This document shows, piece by piece, positions 9,273 through 18,969 of a stretch of DNA of 64,000 bases. The position numbers and the translations under genes were made by a program. Below the pieces are notes generated by a model. That model worked only from the letters and a program-made list of their open reading frames with translations. It was not told where the DNA came from and made no database searches. The DNA is from an uncultured Prevotellaceae bacterium (GTDB lineage: Bacteria > Bacteroidota > Bacteroidia > Bacteroidales > Bacteroidaceae), in assembly GCA_946626595.1 (NCBI GenBank), contig CAMOUQ010000005.1, positions 1 through 64,000 on the forward strand, read 5' to 3'. Within the stretch, counting starts at the first letter, position 1; every line of letters begins with the position of its first letter.

Positions 9273-11259
9273 TCTGCTGCCCTTGTCCCTGATGGGACAG
9301 ACGAAGCCCGACACTGCAGTCCATCAGATGAAGACGGTGGTCGTCACCCGACAGGTGGCGGCCACCGCCGTTGGTTTACAGGGCGACGGCAGTCTGACAT
9401 GGGACATGCGTGCCCTGGAGACGCTGCCCCGCTTTCTGGGCAATGCCGACCCCGTTCACTATGCCCGCATGCTGCCCGGAGTGCAGACGAACTCGGAAAT
9501 CGACGCCGGCCTGCACATCCAAGGCAGCGACAACACCCACAACCTCCTGACCATACAGGGCGTGCCCGTCTACAATGCGTCTCATCTCCTGGGCATCTTC
9601 TCCGTCTTCAACGCTTCGCACTACGAAAGCCTCACCCTGAAGAGGGGGGCCAACCAGGCCTCCGACCCTTCGCGCCTGGGCGGTACGCTGACCATGAATC
9701 TGCCCACCGCAATCCCCGACAGCATCCGCGGAGAGGCAAGCCTGGGACTGCTCTCTTCGCAGGGCACGCTGCTCATTCCCACCGGCAAGCGCTCGGGCCT
9801 CATCCTTTCGGGCCGCGGCTCGTACATCAATCTGCTCTATTCCCGTTGGCTGACATTGGACGACATGAGCCTGCGCTACGCCTTTGGCGACGTGAATGCC
9901 ACCTTCGTCTGGCAACCGGCCAAAGGGCACCGAATATGGGTGGACGGATATTGGGGCCAGGACCGCACCAACATCCGGCAGGACGAATATCAGGCCGCCC
10001 TGAAACTGAAATGGGGCAACAACACGACGGCCCTCCACTGGGACTACGGACGGGGCGACAGCCTCCACCTCAGAAGCACACTCTACAACACTCGCAGCTA
10101 CAACCGCCTGCATCTCTCCCAGGCCGACATGCTCTTCCGCCTGCCTTCCGACATCTGCGACCTGGGTTGGCGCAACCTCTTGGAATGGAAACGTTGGCAG
10201 GTGGGCTCCGAAGCCGTCTGGCACAATCTGCTCCCCCAGAGTCCGCAAGCCGACAATGTGTTCAACCGAAACCTCTCACCACAATCCCGACAACACACAC
10301 AGGAGTATAGCCTGCACGCCAACTATACCCTGCCCTTGCCCGCCAACTTCGAACTGGCGGCCGGCCTGCGCACGTCGGCTTACATCGACTACACCCGTAA
10401 GGCCCACCTGGCTGCCGACCCCTCGCTGAGGGTCACCTTCGCGCCTGGCAACTGGCAACTGTCGGTCGACTATGCCCTGCGCCATCAGTATCTCTTCCAG
10501 ACCGGAACGAGCGCCATGGGCATGCCCACCGAATTCTGGACCAGCATCGGAGAGATGTGTCCGCCTCAGTGGGGCCACAACGCCAACTTCTCAGCCTGCG
10601 TCTATCTGGCTGACGGACGCTGGCGCCTCTCGGCCGACATCTACTACAAACGGCTCTACAACCAGGTGGAATACGACGGCGACATGATGAAGTTCCTCAA
10701 CAACGACTACCGACTGGCCGACAACCTCTTGCACGGCAAGGGGCACAACTACGGAGTCAGCATCATGGCCACAAAGCGGACCGGACGCGTCACAGGCTGG
10801 GTGAGCTATGCCTACGGCAGGGCCCGACGCTCGTTCCGCGAAGACAATTACCAAAGCTCCTTCCCGGCCAGCCACGAAAGGCCGCACGAGATTAACGCCC
10901 TGGTCAACTGGAACATCAACCGCCACTGGACCATAGCCGCCACCTATGTCTTTGCCTCCGGCACCCCCTTCACGGCACCCGAATCCTTCTACATCACCAA
11001 CGGAATGCTCCTGGCAAAGTACGGACCGCACAACGCCCGCCGACTGAAACCCTACAACCGGCTCGACCTGTCGGTCAACTACTTGCTGCCCTCGCGGCAT
11101 TTGCGGCAGAGCGGACTGAACCTGTCCGTCTACAATGCCACGATGCAGGAAAACGACGTCACCTGCAGACTGAAAGTCCACAACGGACGTTTCCTCTATT
11201 CCCATTTTTCGATTTTCAAGTACATCTTGCCATCAATCAGTTATTTCCTAAAGTTCTGA
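9226..11259 (+). CDS. TonB-dependent receptor
   Basis: Plug-like region RMLPGVQTNSEIDAGLHIQGSDNTHNLLTIQGVPVYNASHLLGIFSVFN followed by beta-barrel; overlaps previous ORF and precedes DUF4249. Confidence 0.87.
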   Translation: MHLKTRKIRLKICGISLLPLSLMGQTKPDTAVHQMKTVVVTRQVAATAVGLQGDGSLTWDMRALETLPRFLGNADPVHYARMLPGVQTNSEIDAGLHIQGSDNTHNLLTIQGVPVYNASHLLGIFSVFNASHYESLTLKRGANQASDPSRLGGTLTMNLPTAIPDSIRGEASLGLLSSQGTLLIPTGKRSGLILSGRGSYINLLYSRWLTLDDMSLRYAFGDVNATFVWQPAKGHRIWVDGYWGQDRTNIRQDEYQAALKLKWGNNTTALHWDYGRGDSLHLRSTLYNTRSYNRLHLSQADMLFRLPSDICDLGWRNLLEWKRWQVGSEAVWHNLLPQSPQADNVFNRNLSPQSRQHTQEYSLHANYTLPLPANFELAAGLRTSAYIDYTRKAHLAADPSLRVTFAPGNWQLSVDYALRHQYLFQTGTSAMGMPTEFWTSIGEMCPPQWGHNANFSACVYLADGRWRLSADIYYKRLYNQVEYDGDMMKFLNNDYRLADNLLHGKGHNYGVSIMATKRTGRVTGWVSYAYGRARRSFREDNYQSSFPASHERPHEINALVNWNINRHWTIAATYVFASGTPFTAPESFYITNGMLLAKYGPHNARRLKPYNRLDLSVNYLLPSRHLRQSGLNLSVYNATMQENDVTCRLKVHNGRFLYSHFSIFKYILPSISYFLKF

Positions 11260-11263
11260 AATC

Positions 11264-12127
11264 ATGCTACGACGATTCTGCCTCCTCCTTCCATTGTTCA
11301 TCCTCACATCGTGCCTGACGGACTACGAGGTCGACACGCCCCTGCAACTGGTGGTGGAGGGATGGATAGACAGCGGCGACTTCCCCGTCGTCATCGTCAC
11401 CACGACAGTGCCCGTCACTGAGGAAAGGCAGGAACTGGACGAACTGGGGCAATACATCCTCCGATGGGCCCGGGTGGCCATCAGCGACGGTGAGGAGGAG
11501 GTGGTGCTGACGGGCAAGTTAGACCGGCGCTACTTTCCGCCTTATGTCTACACCACCAGCCGACTCCGAGGGAAGCCCGGAGGCCGGTATCACTTGACGG
11601 TGGACTACAAGGACTTCCATGCCGAGGCCGAGACCACCATACCGCAACCCGTCCCACTGGATTCGCTGCGCGTCAGCCGCTGCCACGACTCCGACACGCT
11701 GTACCAGGTGCATGCCTTCTTCCACGACGACCTGGCGGAGCGCCGCTACTATAAGTTCTTCACCTGCATGGGGCGCCGCTCGCGCATGTTCTTCTCGTCC
11801 TACATGCAGACGCTCAGCAACGAGGTGTTCGCCCCCGGCGAGGAGGTGGAAGCGAATGTCTACAAGGGGCGCCTGGTGACGGAACGGGACACCTACGTAC
11901 CTTATTTCAAGGAAACCGACACGCTGCTCGTGAAGTTCGCAAGCATGGACAGCCTTTCTTTCCGCTTCTGGGAGCAGATGGAACGGAACATGACCCTGGG
12001 CAACTTCCCCATGACCTCCGTCAAGAAGAATCCCCAGACCAACATACGCGGAGGCCTCGGCTATTGGTGCGGCTACGGGGCCATGGTCTATCCCATCGTC
12101 ATTGCCGACAGCATCCGTCGCCCATAG
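11264..12127 (+). CDS. DUF4249-family lipoprotein, receptor partner
   Basis: MLRRFCLLLPLFILTSCLTDYEVDTPLQLVVEGWIDSG is typical of DUF4249; adjacent to TonB receptor. Confidence 0.8.
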   Translation: MLRRFCLLLPLFILTSCLTDYEVDTPLQLVVEGWIDSGDFPVVIVTTTVPVTEERQELDELGQYILRWARVAISDGEEEVVLTGKLDRRYFPPYVYTTSRLRGKPGGRYHLTVDYKDFHAEAETTIPQPVPLDSLRVSRCHDSDTLYQVHAFFHDDLAERRYYKFFTCMGRRSRMFFSSYMQTLSNEVFAPGEEVEANVYKGRLVTERDTYVPYFKETDTLLVKFASMDSLSFRFWEQMERNMTLGNFPMTSVKKNPQTNIRGGLGYWCGYGAMVYPIVIADSIRRP

Positions 12128-12136
12128 CGGCGGACG

Positions 12137-13081
12137 TCATTCTTCGCACTCGTGCTCGTGGCAATGGCAGGCCGACGTCTCGAACTCCAGGGTGGAGTGG
12201 GCGATGCCCGACTGGCGCAGACGGGCCTTCAGTTCGGCCTTCACCGCCTCCATGTTCTCCAGACTGTCAATGACGACGTGGGCCGTCAGTGCATTGTCGG
12301 TGGTGCTCATGGCCCAGATGTGTATGTGGTGCACCTCCTTCACGTGTTCGGCCTCCTCCAGATGCTGGCGCACGGCTTCGGGCTCAATGCCCTCGGGGGT
12401 GCCGTCCACCACCAGTCGCAGACTGTCCGTCAGCAGGTCCCAGGTGGAGAAGAGTATGACGCAGGCAATGGCCAGACTCACGATGGGGTCGACGATGTTC
12501 CAGCCGGTCCAGGTGATGATGATGCCCGAGATGACCACTCCCACCGACACCAGCGTGTCGGCCACCATGTGCAGGAAAGCCCCGCGAACGTTTATGTCCT
12601 GCTTCTGTCCGTGCATCAGCAAGGCGGCCGTCAGTCCGTTCACCAGTATGCCCACGCCGGCCGTCCACGAAACGGCCACGCCGTTGACGTCGACAGGCTG
12701 ACTGAACTTGTGTATGCTCTCGATGATGATGCCCCCGACGGCCACCAGCAGCAGGATGGCATTGAGGAGGGAGATGAGCACCGAACTCTTCTTCAGCCCA
12801 TAGGTGTAGTGCTCACCGGGGTGCACCTTGGCCAGTTGGAAGGCAATGAGCACGAGCAGCAGACTGAACACGTCGCTCAGGTTGTGCCCGGCATCGGAGA
12901 GCAGCGAGAGCGAGTGCTGCGTCAGTCCGACGATGGCCTCTATGCCCACGAAGAGCAGGTTCAGGACGATGGAGAAAACGAAGATGCCATTCATCGATTG
13001 CGTGGGGATGGCATGGTGATGATGGTGGTGGTGACCATGATGTTCGTGATGGTCGTGATGTTCATGATGTGCGTGTTCCAT
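12137..13081 (-). CDS. Cation diffusion facilitator family transporter, His-rich N-terminus
   Basis: MEHAHHEHHDHHEHHGHHHHHHHA followed by CDF core SLSLLSDAGHNLSDV. Confidence 0.92.
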   Translation of the reverse strand: MEHAHHEHHDHHEHHGHHHHHHHAIPTQSMNGIFVFSIVLNLLFVGIEAIVGLTQHSLSLLSDAGHNLSDVFSLLLVLIAFQLAKVHPGEHYTYGLKKSSVLISLLNAILLLVAVGGIIIESIHKFSQPVDVNGVAVSWTAGVGILVNGLTAALLMHGQKQDINVRGAFLHMVADTLVSVGVVISGIIITWTGWNIVDPIVSLAIACVILFSTWDLLTDSLRLVVDGTPEGIEPEAVRQHLEEAEHVKEVHHIHIWAMSTTDNALTAHVVIDSLENMEAVKAELKARLRQSGIAHSTLEFETSACHCHEHECEE

Positions 13082-13143
13082 GAGTCTAATGTTTTGGTTT
13101 CACGCTGCAAAGGTACGAAGAATATCGTGCAACTCGGTTGCAA

Positions 13144-13209
13144 AGTTCAGTCCGCCCCAAGAAAAGCTCAGTCTGTCCCCAGGAAAAGTCCAGTCCGTCC
13201 CAAGAAAAA
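13144..13209. repeat. Three tandem degenerate 22-bp units
   Basis: agttcagtccgccccaagaaaa / gctcagtctgtccccaggaaaa / gtccagtccgtcccaagaaaaa. Confidence 0.8.
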
Positions 13210-13213
13210 GGTA

Positions 13214-13241
13214 GGAAGGAAGCCATGCGTGACTTCCTTCC
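13214..13241 (-). terminator. Intrinsic terminator downstream of tRNA-Lys
   Basis: On minus strand GGAAGGAAG-loop-CTTCCTTCC followed by TACCTTTTTCTT. Confidence 0.7.
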
Positions 13242-13247
13242 CTGTGG

Positions 13248-13320
13248 TGACCCGCTCGGGGCTCGAACCCGAGACCCCAACATTAAAAGTGTTGTGCTCT
13301 ACCAGCTGAGCTAGCGGGTC
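13248..13320 (-). tRNA. tRNA-Lys (anticodon TTT)
   Basis: Reverse complement GACCCGCTAGCTCAGCTGGTAGAGCACAACACTTTTAATGTTGGGGTCTCGGGTTCGAGCCCCGAGCGGGTCA; cloverleaf with anticodon loop CTTTTAA. Confidence 0.95.
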
Positions 13321-13421
13321 ATCCTATGTGCATTCTGCCGAATGCGGGTGCAAAGTTAGTGCAAATTGAGCGAATAACCAAATTTTTAAGGTAAGAAATT
13401 ATCACCTTTATCCTTATATCC

Positions 13422-14498
13422 TTATTCTTTCAGCACAAAACGGCGGTAATACGACAGGCACAACGTGGTCAGCGGCAGTGCCACGATGAGTCCGATGAAG
13501 CCCAGCAATGCCCCCCAGACAGACAGGGAGAGCAGGATGACGGCCGGGTTCAGTCCCATCACCTGGCCCATGATGCGCGGCGTCAGGTACATGTCCTGGA
13601 TGGTCTGCACCACGGCAAACACGGCCAGCGCCATGAGCAGGATGATCCAGAAGCTCTGTCCCGTCTCCAGACTCTTCATCAGAGCCAGCAGTATGGTGGG
13701 GATGAAGCCGATGAGTTGCAGGTAGGGCACCAGGTTGAGCACTCCGATGAACAGCCCAAGGCCTACGGCCAGGGGGAAGTCGATGATGAGGAACCCGATG
13801 CTGAAGAGTATGCCCACGATGAGGGCGATGAGCGACTGTCCGCGGAAGTAGGCATTCATGCCGTGCTCCACGTCGCTGGCCAGTTGGGTGGCAAAGGGGC
13901 GCTTGTCGGCCGGAATCAGGTTGACCCACCCCTCGCTGATTTTCTCATAGTCGAGCAGGATGAAGAACATGTAGAGGAAGACGACAAAGACCGTGAATAT
14001 GCCCACGATGAAGCCCAGCGTCTGGTACACCACGTTCCAGGCCTGACCGAGGGCCTCCTGCAGGGCCTGCCGCACGTTGTCCTGCTGGATGAGGTGCACG
14101 ATGTCGTTTTCGTTCACGAACCGTTCCACGAACTGCGTCACGCTCTCGGCGATGCCCCCCTCGCCCAGGTACTGCCTGGCTATGGGAGCCACGTAGCCGC
14201 TCAGTTTCGTCACCTCCGCGATGAGGGGCGGCACGATGAGGAACATCACGCCCGTCAGCACGCCCACTACGCCTGTCAGCGCCACCGCGATGCTCAGTAT
14301 GCGGCTCCTCAGGCGGCACTTGTACTGCAGGAATCGCACCAGCGGATACAGCATATAGGCCAGCAGCCAGGCGATGAAGAAGGGCAACAATACGGCACTC
14401 AGGCGGTTGATGAGCAGGCCGATGGCCACAATAATCAGTAAGAGCGTAACGCTGCGGATGAAACTGTCAAACGTAATTTCCTTTTCCAACATATCCAA
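13422..14498 (-). CDS. AI-2E family transporter (PerM-like)
   Basis: Multi-TM; LNLVPYLQLIGFIPTILLAL and YLTPRIMGQVMGLNPAVILLSLSVWGALLGFIGLIVALPL. Confidence 0.88.
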   Translation of the reverse strand: MDMLEKEITFDSFIRSVTLLLIIVAIGLLINRLSAVLLPFFIAWLLAYMLYPLVRFLQYKCRLRSRILSIAVALTGVVGVLTGVMFLIVPPLIAEVTKLSGYVAPIARQYLGEGGIAESVTQFVERFVNENDIVHLIQQDNVRQALQEALGQAWNVVYQTLGFIVGIFTVFVVFLYMFFILLDYEKISEGWVNLIPADKRPFATQLASDVEHGMNAYFRGQSLIALIVGILFSIGFLIIDFPLAVGLGLFIGVLNLVPYLQLIGFIPTILLALMKSLETGQSFWIILLMALAVFAVVQTIQDMYLTPRIMGQVMGLNPAVILLSLSVWGALLGFIGLIVALPLTTLCLSYYRRFVLKE

Positions 14499-14625
14499 AC
14501 GAATAACAAGCGCAAGGGTGCCATTCCAAGCGCAGAAAACTGGGAGACAAAGTTATATAAAATTCTGCGTTATGCAAAGAAAAAATCAATCTTTTCGATT
14601 ATACCCTTTTGGTAAATTAGGAAAA

Positions 14626-15297
14626 TCAGTCGCCCTGCTTGCCCTTCGTGGCCTCCTGGTAGCAGTGGCGGCACAGCGGTTCGTACTCCTGCTTTTCGCC
14701 CAGCATCACCTGCTTGTCGCCCTGCACCGTGCGGTGGCTCACGTAGGCCAGCGCACCGCAGCGCACGCAGATGGCATGCTGCTTGGCCACGTCGTCGGCT
14801 ATGGCGCACAAGGCTGGCATGGGGCCGAAGGGGCGCCCCTGGAAGTCGAGGTCCAGTCCGGCCACGATGACGCGCACGCCGCGGGCCGCCAGTTCCTGAC
14901 AGACGTCGACGATGCCGGGGTCGAAGAACTGTGCCTCGTCGATGCCCACCACCTCGTTGTCGGCCGACATCAGCAGGATGCTGGCCGAGGAGTCGACGGG
15001 CGTGGAGGGTATGGAGTTGCCTTCGTGCGAGACGACGTCCTCCTCGGAGTAGCGCGTGTCGATGCTGGGCTTGAAGATTTCCACCCGCTGACGGGCAAAC
15101 TTCGCACGCTTCAGGCGGCGGATGAGTTCCTCGGTCTTACCCGAGAACATCGAACCACAGATGACCTCCACACGCCCCTGGCGCATGATTTCCCCGTTGA
15201 ACTCCGTTCTTCGACTTCCGCGACTCGACCAAGTCCCCGTGCACGCGACTTGGTTCTCGCTGCTCTTGTCGTTTCTTTCTGCTATGGTCAGTGACAT
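14626..15297 (-). CDS. tdk: Thymidine kinase
   Basis: [31 protein letters not shown]-loop; [40 protein letters not shown]; CxxC zinc residues. Confidence 0.93.
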   Translation of the reverse strand: MSLTIAERNDKSSENQVACTGTWSSRGSRRTEFNGEIMRQGRVEVICGSMFSGKTEELIRRLKRAKFARQRVEIFKPSIDTRYSEEDVVSHEGNSIPSTPVDSSASILLMSADNEVVGIDEAQFFDPGIVDVCQELAARGVRVIVAGLDLDFQGRPFGPMPALCAIADDVAKQHAICVRCGALAYVSHRTVQGDKQVMLGEKQEYEPLCRHCYQEATKGKQGD

Positions 15298-15448
15298 GTC
15301 TCTTTATACCTATTTAATATATACTTCGACGCAAAGTTAAGAAGAATTTTTGGGAAAGGCAAGGGGATATGTCGTTTTTACGACAAAAAGATGCGCCAGC
15401 CAACCACTTTTTCACCCTGCCGCGGGGACGAAAATGACAACCCAAGGA

Positions 15449-15547
15449 GGAAAAGTTCCGCCACCGCCGATGAACGTACATCCATCGTCGGCGTCCGTAC
15501 GTTCATCGTCGACGTACGGCCGTTCATCGCCGATGGCGGAACTTTCC
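15449..15547. repeat. Imperfect long inverted repeat enclosing three 21-bp tandem units
   Basis: Left GGAAAAGTTCCGCCACCGCCGATGAACG vs right CGTTCATCGCCGATGGCGGAACTTTCC; internal units gcgtccgtacgttcatcgtcg / acgtacggccgttcatcgccg. Confidence 0.8.
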
Positions 15548-15631
15548 GGCGCGTCGATGTAAAGAAATCCTTAAATTTCGGGGGAAAATATGCGGAGATA
15601 CGGAAAAACTTTCGTAATTTTGCTCCGTATT

Positions 15632-16447
15632 ATGGGAACATTGTACGTTGTACCGACCCCTGTGGGCAATCTGGAGGACATGACCATGAGAGCCCTGCGC
15701 GTGCTGCGCGAAGCCGACCTGATATTGGCCGAGGACACCCGTACCTCGGGTAATCTCTTGCGCCACTTCGACATCCACCGCCCCATGCTCTCGTTCCACA
15801 AGTTCAACGAGCACCAGGTGGTGAGCAGCATCGTAGGAAGGCTGCAGGGGGGCGAGCGCATGGCGCTGGTCTCCGACGCTGGCACGCCCGGCATCAGCGA
15901 CCCGGGCTTCCTGCTCGTACGCGAGGCCGTAGCCAGTGGTGTGGAGGTCATCACGCTGCCGGGGGCCACGGCCTTCGTGCCGGCACTGGTATCGTCGGGC
16001 CTGCCCTGCGACAAGTTCTGCTTCGAAGGCTTCCTGCCGCAGAAGAAGGGCCGCATGACGCGCCTCGAGGAACTGGCCGACGAGCCCCGCACCATCGTAC
16101 TCTACGAGAGTCCGCACCGCGTGGTGAAGTTGCTGGAACAGCTGGCCGAGGTGTTTGGCCCCGACCGACACGTGAGCGTGTGCCGCGAGATATCGAAGGT
16201 GCACGAGGAGAGCGTGCGCGGCACCGTGGCCGAGGCCCTGCAGCACTTCCAGCTGGAGGAGCCCCGCGGGGAGTTCGTCATCGTAGTGGGCGGCTGCCCC
16301 GAGGACGCTAAAGACCCTAAGGACCTTAAGGGCCCTAAGGGCTCTAAAGACTCTAAGGCCCTTAAAGGCTCTAAGGCCCCTAAGGACTCCGAAGCCCCCA
16401 AGTTATCGAAATATCAACGCAAACAACTAAATAACTATTCGTTATGA
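15632..16447 (+). CDS. rsmI: 16S rRNA (cytidine-2'-O)-methyltransferase RsmI with repeat-derived C-terminal tail
   Basis: MGTLYVVPTPVGNLEDMTMRALRVL...EDTRTSGNLLRHF...SDAGTPGISDPG; tail DAKDPKDLKGPKGSKDSKALKGSKAPKDSEAPK. Confidence 0.93.
   Translation: MGTLYVVPTPVGNLEDMTMRALRVLREADLILAEDTRTSGNLLRHFDIHRPMLSFHKFNEHQVVSSIVGRLQGGERMALVSDAGTPGISDPGFLLVREAVASGVEVITLPGATAFVPALVSSGLPCDKFCFEGFLPQKKGRMTRLEELADEPRTIVLYESPHRVVKLLEQLAEVFGPDRHVSVCREISKVHEESVRGTVAEALQHFQLEEPRGEFVIVVGGCPEDAKDPKDLKGPKGSKDSKALKGSKAPKDSEAPKLSKYQRKQLNNYSL
16307..16390 (+). repeat. 9-bp tandem array, family R2 (consensus AAGGRCYCT)
   Basis: aaagaccct aaggacctt aagggccct aagggctct aaagactct aaggccctt aaaggctct aaggcccct aaggactcc. 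Confidence 0.9.
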
Positions 16448-17298
16448 AAAAGATTCTTTTCATGGCCCTGTGCCTGGTGGCACTGGCCTCTTGTGACAAG
16501 TTCGGCAAAAGCCAAGCCGACGAAACCTTGCGCCAGCGCGACTCGCTGATGCAGATTATCAACCAGAAGGACGAAGAACTGAACGAAATCATGGACTGCG
16601 TGAACGAGGTGCAGGACGGATTCCGCCGCATCAACGAGGCCGAGGGACGCGTGACCGTGGCCGACAGCAACCCCGAAAGCGCATCCTCGCGCACCATCAT
16701 CCAGGAAAACATGCAGTACATACAGCAGGCCATGGAGCAGAACCGCGACCTCATCGCCCAACTGCAGCAGCGACTGAAGACGACCACCTTCAACGCCAAG
16801 GCCCTGGAGCGCACCATACAGAACCTGCAGGAACAGCTGGAGTCGCAGAACCTGCGCATTCAGGAACTGGAGGCTTCTCTGGCCGAGAAGGACATCCTGA
16901 TAGCCGAACAGGGCGAACAGATTGACAACCTGAGCGAGAACGTAAACAACCTGACGCAGGAGAACCGACAGAAGGCGGAGACACTGGCCAACCAGGACAA
17001 GGACCTGCACACGGCATGGTTCGTGTTCGGAACGAAGGCCGAACTGAAGGAACAGAAAATCCTGAAGGACGGCGACGTGCTGAAGACGGGCGACTTCAAC
17101 AAGGACTACTTCACGCAGATTGATACCCGCGTGGTGAAGGAAATCAAGCTCTACAGCAAGAGCGCCAGCATGCTGACCACCCACCCCGCCGGCACCTACA
17201 CGCTGCAGAAGGACCAGAAGGGCGAATACGTGCTGCGCATCACCGACGCACAGAAGTTCTGGAGCGTCAGCAAGTATCTGGTAATAAGAGTGAAATAG
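16444..17298 (+). CDS. Coiled-coil lipoprotein (Cbp1-like)
   Basis: MKKILFMALCLVALASCDKF lipobox; long heptad region QENMQYIQQAMEQNRDLIAQLQQRL. Confidence 0.75.
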   Translation: MKKILFMALCLVALASCDKFGKSQADETLRQRDSLMQIINQKDEELNEIMDCVNEVQDGFRRINEAEGRVTVADSNPESASSRTIIQENMQYIQQAMEQNRDLIAQLQQRLKTTTFNAKALERTIQNLQEQLESQNLRIQELEASLAEKDILIAEQGEQIDNLSENVNNLTQENRQKAETLANQDKDLHTAWFVFGTKAELKEQKILKDGDVLKTGDFNKDYFTQIDTRVVKEIKLYSKSASMLTTHPAGTYTLQKDQKGEYVLRITDAQKFWSVSKYLVIRVK

Positions 17299-18641
17299 TG
17301 GGAAGAAAGGATTCATACAACATCAGCCGCTCGTCCACCTCGGCCACCCGCATGCAGGAGGGCCTGGACCAGGCGGGCGGCCGACGCAAATACTACCACG
17401 AGGAGCAGGGCCCCGAGACGGCGGTCCTGGTGGGACTGATTACGCCGCAGCAGAACGAACGCAAGACGCAGGAGTACCTGGACGAACTGGAATTCCTGGC
17501 CACGACGGCCGGAGCCGTCACCATCAAGCGATTCACCCAGCGCATGAACGGGCCCAGCAGCGTCACCTACCTGGGCATCGGTAAACTGAAGGAAATCCGC
17601 GCCTACATCGAGGCCGAGGAGGAGGCCGAACGCGAGGTGGGGATGGTCATCTTCGACGACGAACTGTCGGCCAAGCAACTGCGCAACATCGAGGCGGAAC
17701 TCCGCGTGAAGATTCTGGACCGCACGAGCCTCATCCTCGACATCTTCGCCATGCGGGCACAGACGGCCAACGCCAAGACGCAGGTCGAGCTGGCGCAGTA
17801 TCGCTACATGCTGCCCCGCCTGCAACGCCTCTGGACCCACCTCGAACGCCAAGGCGGCGGTTCGGGCGGCGGAGGCGGAAAGGGCTCGGTGGGCCTGCGC
17901 GGTCCGGGTGAAACGCAGCTGGAGATGGACCGACGCATCATCCTGAACCGCATGTCGTTGCTGAAGCAGCGACTGGCCGACATCGACCGCCAGAAGACCA
18001 CACAGCGCTCCGGCCGCGGACGCATGATTCGCGTGGCCCTGGTGGGCTACACCAACGTGGGCAAGTCCACCCTGCTGAACCTCCTGGCCAAGACGGAGGT
18101 GTTCGCCGAGAACAAACTCTTTGCCACCCTGGACACCACCGTGCGCAAGGTCATCATCGACAACCTCCCCTTCCTGCTCTCCGACACCGTCGGCTTCATC
18201 CGCAAGTTGCCCACCGACCTGGTGGACTCCTTCAAGTCGACGCTCGACGAGGTGCGCGAGGCCGACCTCCTGGTGCACGTCGTAGACATCTCGCACCCCG
18301 ATTTCGAGGAACAGATAAAGGTGGTGGACAAGACGCTGGCCGACCTGGGCTGCGCCGACAAACCCGTGATGATAGTCTTCAACAAGGTGGATGCCTACAC
18401 CTGGGTGGAGAAGGACGAGGACGACCTGACGGAGGCCACGCGCGAGAACCTCTCGCTGGCCGACCTCATGAAGACCTGGATGGCACGCCTCCAGGGCGAC
18501 TGCCTCTTCATCTCGGCACGCGAGCGCACCAACATCGACGAACTGAAGGACGTACTGTACAAAAAAGTAAGGGAACTCCACGTACAGAAGTACCCCTACA
18601 ACGACTTCCTCTTCAACCACTACGAAGAGGAGGCTGAATAA
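17298..18641 (+). CDS. hflX: GTPase HflX
   Basis: GPGETQLEMDRRIILNR; G1 VGYTNVGKSTLLN; DTVGFIRKLPTDLVDSFKSTL. Confidence 0.95.
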   Translation: MGRKDSYNISRSSTSATRMQEGLDQAGGRRKYYHEEQGPETAVLVGLITPQQNERKTQEYLDELEFLATTAGAVTIKRFTQRMNGPSSVTYLGIGKLKEIRAYIEAEEEAEREVGMVIFDDELSAKQLRNIEAELRVKILDRTSLILDIFAMRAQTANAKTQVELAQYRYMLPRLQRLWTHLERQGGGSGGGGGKGSVGLRGPGETQLEMDRRIILNRMSLLKQRLADIDRQKTTQRSGRGRMIRVALVGYTNVGKSTLLNLLAKTEVFAENKLFATLDTTVRKVIIDNLPFLLSDTVGFIRKLPTDLVDSFKSTLDEVREADLLVHVVDISHPDFEEQIKVVDKTLADLGCADKPVMIVFNKVDAYTWVEKDEDDLTEATRENLSLADLMKTWMARLQGDCLFISARERTNIDELKDVLYKKVRELHVQKYPYNDFLFNHYEEEAE

Positions 18642-18966
18642 CTACCACGAATTAAATACGACCACGATTAAACGGATTACACGGATTACCACAACGAACG
18701 AATAACTACCACGAATTGCACGAATTAAACGAATTACTTTACGACCACGATTAAACGGATTAGACGGATTACTTAGACCACGAATTGCACGAATTACACG
18801 AATTTTGCCTTCGGCCTGATGTGAGGCGCCAGCCTAATTCGTTTAATTCGTGCAATTCGTGGTAGTTATTCGTTCGTTGAGGTAATCCGTTTAATCGTGG
18901 TCGTATATTCGTGGTCTTTATCCGTTTAATCGTGGTCGTATATTTAATTCGTGTAATTCGTGGTAA
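18642..18966. repeat. R3 array: CCACGAATT-type units forming a large inverted repeat in a convergent intergenic region
   Basis: Units such as ccacgaattgcacgaattaaacgaatta and cgaccacgattaaacggatt on the left, reverse complements (aattcgtttaattcgtgcaattcgtggt, aatccgtttaatcgtggtcg) on the right. Confidence 0.9.
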
Positions 18967-18969
18967 AAG

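Noticed and set aside
13248-13320. tRNA-Lys as an integration site
   Set aside because: No duplicated tRNA 3' end or integrase found in the window; flanking genes are ordinary.
17313-18620. 435-aa minus-strand ORF opposite hflX
   Set aside because: Shadow ORF of HflX.
18642-18966. CRISPR array interpretation of the R3 repeats
   Set aside because: No regular repeat-spacer alternation, units abut and invert around a centre, no cas genes nearby.
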